Positions 21,676 to 31,930 of a stretch of 41,486 nucleotides of DNA are shown here, one piece after another; position 1 is the first letter of the stretch, and every line of letters begins with the position of its first letter. A model generated the notes under the pieces. It made no database searches. It had not been told where the DNA came from and saw only the letters and a program-made list of their open reading frames with translations. Source of the DNA: Parachlorella kessleri (Eukaryota > Chlorophyta > Trebouxiophyceae > Chlorellales > Chlorellaceae); the NCBI GenBank assembly GCA_001598975.1, contig BBXU01000724.1, forward strand, positions 1 to 41,486, written 5' to 3'. Made by a program: the position numbers and the translations under genes.

Positions 21676-24600
21676 CTACTTCTGTGCCTTCACGCAGTCG
21701 ATGGAGTGGAAGGTGGCGCAGCTGTTGGTGCAGGTCTGCTGGGTGCCCAGGTAGAAAGTGGGGCCCTTGAAGATGGGCCCGGTGAAGCTGGTGGCCCGGT
21801 CGTAGCCCTTCTGCTGGCAGTAGAGGTCTGCCACCGGCTGGCCGCACCCGGTCCCATCGGCAGCCAGACAGTAGGCGATCCTGATGGCATTGTTGATGTT
21901 GTCCTTGGGCTTCAGGTACTGGACAGTCTTCTGGCACTGGCCGTTGGTGCAGCTGCAGCAGCGGGCATAGCAAGGCAGGGTAAGTGACCATGCTTGCCCA
22001 CAAGCCCAGGTACACTAGCGCAGGTGGGAGTGCTGCACATTGCACAGCACCAGCGAGGCGGTTGCAAAAGCAGCGCGCAGCCTGGGATCTAGACAAGGGC
22101 CGGAGCCAAGAGCAACATGACTAGCAATGGCAACTGATAGCACCTCGCACATCCTGCTGTCGCCAGTATCCCGTGAACCAGACTTGGCGTCTTGAAGAGT
22201 TCGGGCGTCTCGGACATGCCTGTACCTACCTGTATCCGGGGCTGCAAGCGGCGCTGCAGCCGCCACCTGGCGGGATGGGCGACTCTGCTGCGGGGGAGGG
22301 GGAGGCAGCGGCTGTGCACTGGCCGTTCACACAGGTGGAGCCGCCCTGGCAGGCTTTGTTGCAGGCGCCGCAGTTGAGGCTGTCGGTGAGGGTGTTGGTG
22401 CAGGTGCCGCAGGAGGTGGGCTTCTCTGCACCCAGGGAAGACATCGCGGCAAGCAGTGTCAGGCCATGCCTTGCGCAAGTATAAAGCAGCTGCTGGGCAC
22501 GCACATGGTTGGGTTAAGAAATGCCCTGCCAAAAGTCAGATTGTTTGGTGCAGCTGATAGTAGAATGCGTCGATCGCCCACAGCCTACCAGCCAGGCTGC
22601 GAGCAGCTATGCTCACCAGGGGGGCAGCCGCAGGCGCCGTTGATGCACTGAGCGCCGGCAGGGCAGGCAGCACCGCAGCGGCCGCAGTTCTGCAAGCAGG
22701 AAGGAAGGAGGCGGGTTATGAGAGTGGGAGAGAACTAGCAGATTGCTGCATCTGTCCCAAACCCGGTAGTCCTGCCCAGTGGCAACACTCCCAGGCGCAT
22801 GATGTCAGGCACTGTAAGCTGGCACTGGCAGCAGCAGAGGGGTGCTGAGCAGTGCTGCGGGCGCGCACCTGTGGGTCAGTCCCCAGGTTGGTGCACACAT
22901 TGTTCTTGCACTTGAAGAAGCCAGGGGAGCAGTCCTGGCACTGGCCCAGGCAGCAGTTGATGCCCTGGGAGCACACATTGTGGCAGCCGCCGCAGTTCAG
23001 GGGGTCGATCTGCACTAGCAAAGGAGGCAGCAAGCATGAGCACCAGATTCTTGCAGCTCCAAGGTCGGTGCGTGACCAGGGCAAACACGAGGTGAAGAGT
23101 TACGCTGTAAACGCCGTTACAGGAAGATAGGATTGCACACGGCATATGCAGCAAGGGCCAGCACAAAGTTGTGATGTTTAGTGAAGCTAGAGCAGGGAGA
23201 CTCACCATGAAGTCGGCAACATAGGCGTCAAAGCACTTGGAGAGGGTGCCTGCACGCAGGGAGTCAAGCACGGGTCAGCGAGGCCATCCCTGCTACCACC
23301 TGGTGTGGTGCTCTGGTAAGCTGCTAGAAGAAAAAGGTCCGCAGAGGCGCCTCAGGAAGGATCAGCAGTGTGGTACACGTGCCCAATAAACAACACAGAC
23401 GCGACAGGCGATGAGGCGGCTCACCAGTGGAGCCGCACACGCCGGCCGGCTGGGAGGGTAGGGGACCCGCGGGAGAGGGGGAGGGCTGTGCGGGGGAGGG
23501 AGAGGGAGAGGGGCTGGCAGGAGCGGGGGAGGCAGCGGGTGTGCCGAGCGCGGCGCACTTGCCATTCACGCAGCTTTGGCCGCTTGGGCAGGCAATGCCG
23601 CAGGCGCCACAGTTGTTGTTGTCAATGAGGGTGTTGGTGCAGGTGCCACAGGAGGTGGGCTTCTCTGCAGCCATGCAGTGAACTCATGGGCTTAAGAGCC
23701 TTTGCTGCTCAGTCTGCTATGCAAGTCAGGTAGATAAGGTGGCAATGGTAGTGGCTCCTTCTATTACCCAGCCCCACCAGCATGGGAAGAGGCAGCAGAA
23801 GAAAGGGCAGCCCGTACGTGCACTTGAGCGGCGTGTCCCCAGGACGACCCCCAGCAGCTTGCATTGGCTCACCAGGGGGGCAGCCGCAGGCGCCATTGAT
23901 GCACTGGGCACCGGCAGGGCAGGCAGCACCGCAGCGGCCGCAATTCTGCAGACATGAGCAGGACAGGAAGTGTTCATCAGAGCGCACAACTGGTCAGGTA
24001 ACTATTGGAAACCGGCAATTGTGGGGCGGTCACCCAGATGCGCTCTACATGTTGCAAGAGAAGGTGCTCCCAGAAGCCTGTTAGGCCCTCACCTTGGGGT
24101 CTGTCTGCAGGTTGGTGCACACATTGTTGGCGCACTTGAAGGACCCTGCAACACCAGCACACATCCCAGCTGAGCTAATCATTGGCAAGGGTAGTACACC
24201 TCTACCAATGTGCATGCCCTGTAGACATACATAACATTTCAGACAGGAACGGTGAAGTGAATAGATAATTAAGTACGCCCAGGCCTCGCCGACGGGAGCG
24301 GTGCCTGGATGCATGAGCATGCCTGCAGGCCAGGCGTACACCCTATAACAAGCTTCCTTACCTCCGGGGCAGTCCTGGCACTGGCCGAGGCAGCAGCTGA
24401 CGCCCTGGGCACACCTGGTGTTGCACCCGCCGCAGTGGAGAGGGTCCACCTGCAAACACAGTGGAGGGCTGATGAGGGTCAACAGCTGTGAAGGCTTGAA
24501 ATCTGTAGCAGTGTAGCCTGAAGTCGTCGGTGCATTTACTGATACAGCAAGCGCCCAGTGTTGATTCATGTCACACACCGCTGTGCAGGTGCTGTACATA

Positions 24601-24923
24601 ACGCATGCTGTTAAGAAGGGGGGAAGGACTGCTGAGCCGTCTGTCGCACCTTCAGGTCAGCAACAAAGGCATCGAAGCACTTGGAGAAGGTGCCTGCAAT
24701 GACAGTAGAGCTAGCTTCTTAGCACGGCCAATTCAGATGATGAAGGTGACCCCCGATCAATGCACACTCTGGGTGAGAAATGTTGCTGGCAGCTACCGTA
24801 TCTACCCCACCCTGAACTGAGGAGTCCGTAAGATAACTCACCACCACCACACACGCCGTTCTGTGCCCGTGCACTGGTTGCCAGCGCCACGACCAGCACA
24901 AGGAGCATCATACACTTCATCAT
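21676..24923 (-). CDS. Secreted Stig1-like repeat protein, copy B
   Basis: Eleven in-phase exons: 24923-24842, 24693-24650, 24449-24362, 24145-24093, 23945-23873, 23664-23425, 23249-23206, 23009-22869, 22689-22617, 22425-22230, 21952-21676 (stop TAG). Length 436 residues. Start MMKCMMLLVLVVALATSARA is a signal peptide. Domain order is that of copy A: two Stig1-like modules of three repeats, a Ser-Pro hinge in the 240-bp exon, then the C-terminal domain with CGQPVADLYC and ATFHSIDC. Exons 2-9 have the same lengths as in A and introns are alignable, so A and B are the youngest pair. The sixth repeat differs most (NCGACNKACQGG with TCVNGQC). The last linker is longer than in A and the end is VKAQK as in C. 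Extracellular location is inferred from signal peptide and disulfide-rich composition. Confidence 0.9.
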
Positions 24924-25333
24924 AGCGCAGAATTGCAGTTTGCAATCCTGCGTAACGAAGGTGAAATCTATTTTTAGTGCATGGCTGAGCTGGGTCACCT
25001 GCGCAAGCCTGCGCTGGGAAGGGAGTAGGCGTGCCAACTGGCATGCCCTGGCCGTGACAGGCAGCAACAGGGCCCTACAGCGCTGAGCCCAGGGGTGACC
25101 CCTAGGTACCTTGCACCTTGCAGGGTAAATGCAACTGCCCAAGTCAGCAGCAGCACGCGCCCACTCCTAGCGTCAGTGACCTGCACTTACCAGAAGCCGC
25201 AGAGCCAGGTGTCTGAGGGCGCAGTTCCGAGCAGTGTTTGGTACGGGACGGTTGTCAGCACTGACGGAAGGGTGGCAGTAGAAGCGAAGGCGATATTTGA
25301 AAGTAATTGATGAAGAGATAGGTAGTGCATACA

Positions 25334-25340
25334 ATTTATA
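25334..25340 (-). promoter_or_regulatory. TATA box of copy B
   Basis: Minus-strand TATAAAT about 410 bp before the copy B ATG, 18 bp from the conserved promoter block. Confidence 0.7.
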
Positions 25341-25357
25341 GGTCAGATGGTGGGCAA

Positions 25358-25497
25358 CGACGCGGTTGCCGGACGATCTGCCACTTTGCGGTTGCAGATG
25401 CCCTTACGCGGGGAGGCCGATAAGTGCAGTACCGTAGCATTGCCAGGTGTCCACGAATAACCAGCCGATGGTATAGCTGGAGTCTCCACGTTGCAAC
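25358..25497 (-). promoter_or_regulatory. Conserved promoter block, copy B
   Basis: Counterpart of 18932-19069. The ACACCTGGCAAT word is at 25450-25439 and CCGCGTA at 25411-25405, about 99 and 65 bp upstream of the TATA box. Confidence 0.75.
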
Positions 25498-27573
25498 TCT
25501 GGAGGTGCCTGCGAACATGGCGGCTCCGTAAAGTGGGTAAGTCCCGGGTCCCAGTACACTCTAACAACAGACCACTGCATGGAGGTGCGCCGAGCCCCAA
25601 CGACCACCTCCGTTGCCCGTGCGTAGTCGACGGAATCTATCTGCAGCTTGCCCGAATAGGCCATGGCATAGGCACTGTGTACACGATTCGGGCACTTGAG
25701 GGAGGTACAACATGTACCCCAAGCCCTTCACTGCTGACCCTTTTGTGTGCTCGTGTCAGCGCAGAAGTGCACACCAAACACAGCACAAACTTTATCAGCA
25801 CTTGCAGTGGCCCACAAGCCACTGCGTCATACAACAGCAGTCGGCCATACTATGGTAGTACCTTGCCGACATGTCTGAAAGCTGTCACTCCTACTAAGCA
25901 GCTATACACATCAAGTCCTGCAGTGCTGCTTCGTGTTGACTAGGCCACCAAGCAATACCTGCAACGCAGTGCCGGTCAGCTGCAACCAGTACCAAGGACA
26001 GGCCACAGTAAAACAGCCCGCGCCACGCACCTTGGCCCCAACCCGCCCATCCCAGGCGATGACTAGACACTGAGCATGGCTCCACTTTCATATTGTCAAA
26101 AGGCTCATTGCCAACAAGGTAACATGGTGACGCACCTAGGTGAGCTGTGCTGTCACAGCGGCAGGCGCAGCTGAGGGCAGTCCAGATGCTAGCCAGCCCA
26201 AAGCTTCCAGCGAGGCTGGCAATCGGTCAGCCGAAGTCATTGGAGCTGGAACAACACCGCAGGCTGTCGTCGCAGCCGGCAAACGGTACAGTCCAGCTTG
26301 CAGTGTGGGTCTCGCTGTGCATAAAGCTGACCTGCACAACCAAAGCAGTCCCGCAAGGCTTGAGCAACCAAACACGCGTATCAGCAGTTGCTTTCCGCAG
26401 CTCTTGGTTGCAGGCTTAGCGGGACGAGCAGTGGGAATCAAACAAATCTCGTGATTGGTACTCTTGCAGCAAAAAAGTAAGGATTGCTGATGGAGCCACC
26501 TTGTTATAAGACCTTCTTCTGTTTCTTGTGTATCAGTCCCTCTTCCTCACCTCCAACACCACTAGCACCGCTTCAAGGGCTATCTGCTCAAGCTCTGGCC
26601 ACCATGCCACCGCTAGCCATCGTAATCCTCCCCAGGAGACAGTTGTGCTAGTGACGACCCACAAGTTGCTTGGAGGGTGTCCTGCACGCCAGTGGGCTGT
26701 CTTTTCCCTTCTCCACGTCAGTTTCTCAGATGGTTGCCGGTCGACTGTCGTCAGTGACCACAGCGGTATGGGTGAATACGAGCGACGCCAACCACCTGGC
26801 ACGCAGGCAAAGTCAGCAGGCTTTTGCCCCTTGCAGCCTCCCTCGCACCACGGCTGTGTCACCGCCTGAGCTGCTTGCTGCCTGCTGCCCAGCAAGGTCA
26901 CCTGCGGATTGCAGCCCTAAGGGCCTAAGGCGGTTCAACTGTTGAGCAGTAACACACGCCAACTGCCGTTGCTGCTTAGCACAGGCTGCAACAGAGCTCT
27001 AGTCAGGCAGCCACCCTGTCAGGCAACAGTTGCTTCTTGCCACTTGTTATTGTGCAAACCTAGCTGCACTGTACTATCGAGGCTTAATAATAGAAAACAA
27101 ATAACAGGCCTCGCCGCCCAGGCGTAGCTGAGGGCCACTATCGAGGAGTAACGTTCTGCAAAGCTGCTATCGACTTGCATCTCTACCTTAAAGCTGCTGT
27201 CGATCGATTCGAGGATAGATCTGTTTCTACAGCATGGTACCAGATGCGATACCTCCCGCTGAAAGCCTTGGACAGGGAGGGTGTCAAACGAAGCCTGCCC
27301 AGCAAAGTAATGCGACTAGGCGCCATTCAGCGTAACTGGCGGCGTCATTGATCAGCTCGTCACTCGAAAGTTGGACAAGCTTGCTACACTGTACCATGCT
27401 GCTGCGGCTATAGTATAGTAGCAACAGTTGTGCTAAAGTCGCTGATGGGCTTCTGTGTACACATGTGCCAGCCACTGAGTGGCAGGAGGGCCAGCAAGCC
27501 ACCAGATTAGCTGGAAAACTACCGCCACCGCTTGTCATTACCCATCGGTGTCAACTCACATCAACCAACAACA
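25498..27573. other. Intergenic between copies B and C
   Basis: No gene supported. Parts match the A-B intergenic region (see 19070-21350). The rest shows no recognisable coding, RNA or mobile-element signature. Confidence 0.5.
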
Positions 27574-27578
27574 TTACA
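27574..27578 (-). terminator. Poly(A) signal of Stig1-like copy C
   Basis: Minus-strand TGTAA, 253 bp past the family-frame stop of copy C. Confidence 0.5.
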
Positions 27579-27830
27579 AAGGTTCTCCAAGGTAGAGCCA
27601 GATCAGGAGATAAACCAGGGAAGGGAATCAGGGCAGACAAGACCAGGTGCAAAGATTGAGGGGATATTAATAGTCCACCACCCAAATGCTGGGGGTAAGA
27701 ATGTGAACACTGCACCAGGTTAAATAACATAGTCGATATTAAACACAATACTAGGAGCCCTGCTGGAGGCGGCACATTCCTGATTTTAACGCCCCTGGCA
27801 ACAGACAGAGCAAAACGCACACACCAACTA

Positions 27831-30800
27831 CTACTTCTGTGCCTTCACGCAGTCGATGGAGTGGAAGGTGGCGCAGTTGGCGGTGCAGGTCTGCTGGCTG
27901 CCCAGGAAGAAGGTGGGGCTCTTGTTGATGGGCCCATTGAAGGTGAGGGCACCGTCAAAGCCCTTGTGCTGGCAGTAGGCATCCGCTGCGGGCTGGCCGC
28001 ACTGGGTCCTGTCAGCCGTCAAGCAGAAGTCGATGCGGATGCCATTGCGCTTGGGCTTCACGTAGGTGACAATCTTCAGGCACTTGCCGTTCTTGCAGCT
28101 GCAGGGCAACGACAGGAGGATGGAACGTAAGATTCAGGCTGTGCCGTAACTGTGCACCAGCATGGCCATGCAACTTGCTAGAGCTCCCTCACTTAAACAA
28201 CAGAGCTAGCTGTGGGCGCGGGCTGGGGTGCGATCTAGGCCACATGCTGTCACATAGCAATTTTGTGTGCACGCAAATCGGCACAGTCGCCTGCACACAC
28301 CCCAGCAGAACCTCACCTGTAGCCAGGGTTGCAGGTTGGGCAGGAGCCGGTGGCAGGAGATGGGGATGGGTCGGCGGGAGAGGGGAGGGAGAGGGGGAAG
28401 GAGAGGGAGAGGAGAGGGAGAGGGGACAGGTGCGCAGGTGCCGCTCACGCAGTGGTTGCCGGCAGGGCAGACGTTGCCGCAGGTACCGCAGTTCTGCGCG
28501 CAAGAGAACAGGAGTGCCGTGTCAGCATCAGGCTATGGTGACAGATGGCGCCACCCACTGGCCCTGCCACCACCAAGCGCAGCATCCAGGAGAGAGTGCG
28601 GGGGAACAGCTGAGAGCCCAGGGCAGATCGAGTAGTTGTAGGCAAGATGTGAGCACACAGAGTAACACCAGCAAACACTGGCTGCAACCGCCCGCTGGGT
28701 GTATGAGAGTCAGCCCTGCCTGCTGATCACCTGTGGGTCCGTCTGCAGGTTGGTGCACACGTTGTTGGCGCACTTGTATGACCCTGCAAACACCAAAGCT
28801 GTGCCATGTCAGCCACGGATGCAAGGCCTGCTCATGCGCTGTGAATAAGAATCACTTGGCGAGCGATCACCTAGGTGCATTCAGCCGTAGCAGCAGGCAA
28901 CTGTTATATGTCGACATCGGTAACCAGCCTGGAGAACCCCAAAGCAGATACATGGTAAGCTGGCGCCCATAACTTGCAAAATGACTACAGGGTGCCTGGC
29001 AACTCACCTCCTGGGCAGTCCTGGCACTGGCCGAAGCAGCAGCTGATGCCCTGGGCACACACATTGTGGCAGCCACCGCAGTTGAACGGGTCGATCTGCA
29101 GACAGGCCGCAGCAGATACCCGTGATGCTTGGGTGGACCAGATCTGTTCTGAGTCTACAGAAGTCTCACCATTTGAGAGATGACTCCACCAATGGCGCAC
29201 AGGACAGGACAGGTCTGCTGCACAGTAGGCTCAGCTGCTTCAGTTCCTTGTAGAGGACTCAACAGAGTGCCCCATGCGACGCAGAGAGCAGAGACTAAGA
29301 ACCCAACCAACTACAACCAGCACGGCCAGCAGGCAGGCTGGCTCAGGGCAAGGCATAGCTACAGAGACAGATAAGGCAGGAGGGTTTTGGTTCATATATC
29401 TCACCTTGAAGTCAGCCACGTAAGCATCGAAGCACTTGTACTTGGTGCCAGTGGAGCCGCAGCTGCCAACTGGCGGCGCGGGGGAGGGCACCACAGGGGA
29501 AGGGGAGGGCTGCGCGGGGGAGGGAGACGGCGATACCACGGGAGATGGGGAGGGAGCAGCCACACACTTGCCGTTCATGCAGGTTTGCCCGCTTGGGCAG
29601 GCAATGCCACAGGCGCCGCAGTTGTTGCTGTCGGTGAGGGTGTTGGTGCACACGCCGCAGGAAGTGGGCTTGTCTGCGGTCAGGAAGAGGGGCGCTCTGA
29701 GGGGCTGCGATTGCTCAGCGTACGGAGCGCACTAGCCCATCTGGCTGTGTCTGCCAGTGGTGGGCGGCAGGCTGTGCAAAGAACACCACAAGTGCTGTGG
29801 GGTAACGTTCTAGTAGGACAACAAGCATAGGCAGGCCTGGGGTGCCAGAAGCAGGACATCTGGATGTACCGCATTAGGTGCTAAGCTTCATCTGGGCTGC
29901 TCACCAGGGGGGCAGCCGCAGGCACCGTTGACGCACTGAGCGCCGGCGGGGCAGGCAGCACCGCAGCGGCCACAGTTCTGCAAGCAGGACGTGCGTTGTG
30001 AGTGGCAAATGGCAAGCACTCGAAGAACGGTGCTCCTCTCCCACTTCCATTGCAACCCAATGCTTTACATTGCAAGGCAGGCAGCACCAAGGTTAGATGG
30101 GTTGTCACTCTGCTAAACAGCCTGGCCATTCAGAATTGCTCACCTTGGGGTCAGTCTGCAGGTTGGTGCACACGTTGTTGGCGCACTTGAAAGACCCTGC
30201 AGTGTGACAGACACTTCGCAGCTCAGTACGACCTGCCTGGCCCTTCACATGCACAGAGGTCACTGTGCTACGTGGCATGATATCAAACCAGAGTCTTACA
30301 CCCACATCTTGTTGCATATAGTCTGCAGGGTCAGCCTACCACTCTTTCTTCCGACACTTGCCTCCAGGGCAGTCCTGGCACTGGCCGTAGCAGCAGCCGA
30401 TGCCCGAGGGACACACGTTGTGGCAGCTGCCGCAGTTGAGCGGGTCAATCTGTAGAGATGTGGAGAAATCGATGAGTGACCGACTTGCAAGCAGTTATTG
30501 GCATGCAATAGCAACAGATAGGCAAAACACACCACAGGTAGCTCGAAGCAGGGGTGGCTTACCTTCAGGTCCGCCATATACGCATCGAAGCACTTGGACA
30601 AGCCTGCAGCCAGTGCCGCTTCCGGTCAGGATACTTGGGTCCTGTGCACGGACTCCTACTACGGCAGGCGTGCCCTCAGAGAGCCCGACTGAAAAACTTC
30701 TGCAGACACCAGGCTACTCTTGGCCATGCAGGCTCGCTGACACTGGGTTGAAAAGGTGCAACACTGCTCACCGGTGGAGCCGCACACGCCGTTCTGTGCC

Positions 30801-30856
30801 CTTGCGCAGGTTGCAAGTGCCACCACAAGCACCACGAGCAGGGTGCGCTTCATCAT
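27831..30856 (-). CDS. Stig1-like repeat protein, copy C, with apparent frameshift
   Basis: Ten exons placed by homology: 30856-30772, 30603-30563, 30449-30362, 30196-30144, 29977-29905, 29673-29405, 29095-29008, 28783-28731, 28493-28317, 28098-27831. Start MMKRTLLVVLVVALATCARA is a signal peptide. Two modules are present but the sixth Stig1-like repeat (KPTSCGTC exon) is missing: the NCGTCGNVCPAG repeat runs straight into a Ser-Pro tract. Exons 6 and 7 of A/B are one exon here, and the A/B 141-bp exon is split. Intron 3 starts with GC. The 28493-28317 exon is 177 bp where family phase needs 2 mod 3. As sequenced, the reading frame shifts in the tract and stops at 28014-28012 after about 337 residues, losing the C-terminal domain. 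The downstream exon is intact in its own frame (CGQPAADAYC, ATFHSIDC). Possible causes are a recent pseudogenising indel, a polymorphic tract or an assembly error. Confidence 0.8.
28366..28434 (-). repeat. CT-rich Ser-Pro microsatellite carrying the frame change
   Basis: Minus strand reads CCC/TCT/CTC units. Ser-Pro codons occur in one frame at the 5' side, a second in the middle and a third at the 3' side (leading to the family ending CNPGY), indicating at least two indels. The net effect is out of frame. Confidence 0.8.
30351..30362 (-). other. GC-AG intron donor in copy C
   Basis: Minus strand GGAG then GCAAGT. The paralogues have GGAG then GTAAGC or GTAAGG at this site, and the exon length (88 bp) is unchanged. 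The rest of the donor matches consensus, as is usual for GC donors. Confidence 0.8.
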
Positions 30857-31218
30857 GGCTCTAATAGGCACACCTGCACAGTCAAGGCAGAGCTTGTTTC
30901 TCAAAAGCGAAGCGTGCGGGAATACTTGAGCCATGGGGGAGGTGGAACAAGCCCAGAATCTGGGCCCCAGATGATCATGAAGAGTGCCATAGGCAGGTTG
31001 TCACAGCCTGCGCCCTGGCTGCGATCCATGCTTCGGACAGATGCAACTAAAACGGGAGTATCCCTGTTGTGACATAGCAACGTCAAACTGCTCACCAATA
31101 ACACCGAAAACTCTTGAAACAAAGCTGCAGCGCCACGTGGTAGGTGGCACTGATGGTGGCTATTGAGGGGAAGTGGTGTTGCCTCTCTGAGCAGTGTTGA
31201 AAGCACAGTGGAGGGTCC

Positions 31219-31225
31219 ATTTATA
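31219..31225 (-). promoter_or_regulatory. TATA box of copy C
   Basis: Minus-strand TATAAAT about 365 bp before the copy C ATG, 16 bp from the conserved block. Confidence 0.7.
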
Positions 31226-31240
31226 GCTGAGATCCAGTGA

Positions 31241-31399
31241 ACGACGCGGCAGGCAAAGGAGATCTCAGCAATTGCGGTTGCAGCTGCTGTTACGCGGAGG
31301 GCCGGTAGTCCAGTACCAGCGGCATTGCCAGGTGTACGTGGTTGACATCTGTGACACAAGGAATATCTTGCGGTATAGCTCATGATCTCCACGTAGTGT
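31241..31399 (-). promoter_or_regulatory. Conserved promoter block, copy C
   Basis: More diverged than A/B but keeps ACACCTGGCAAT (31335-31324) and CCGCGTA (31297-31291) at about 99 and 66 bp upstream of the TATA box. It also shares CTGCAACCGCAA with B. Confidence 0.7.
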
Positions 31400-31930
31400 A
31401 AAGGAACTACACCCCTTCTTAAACGCTCTGTCACATGGCAGCTACAAGGTTTCAACCTGGACTGAAGAACGCTCCCACCACCTCTGAGCTAGTAGCTACT
31501 GTACTGCTTTGCGCTGCAAACATTGACAGTAGCAGACCTCACCCTAGCCATTACTGATGATCAATGGTTGGTTGTTCACCTGCCACCTGTTCATAACCCA
31601 CAATGCCCTACTGACTCTTGCTACACTAGCCAGTCTCGTTGTTGCCTAGCGGAAATGGGTCTTGGCACCCAATGTGCGGTGAGCAAAGTCGGTGGCAGCA
31701 ATGGAGAGCCGTCTAGCGCTCTTCTTGACCGACTGAGTGTAAGGCTCAGCATGCGTCCTAATGGCGTCAACCTGCACACAGGGTCGGGAAGGTGGGGTGG
31801 ACCAGGGAGTTCAGGAATATATGGCGGCCTTAGCAAGGCGGATACGAACTCAGCAGCAGGCAGGCATAGGTGGGAAGCACTGCAACCTAGCCCACAGGGG
31901 CTTGAACACCCCCAGCGGCCGGCCTGAGGT

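Noticed and set aside
28175..28726. 183-residue Gly/Arg-rich plus-strand frame
   Set aside because: Antisense of the copy C Ser-Pro tract; repetitive composition explains it.
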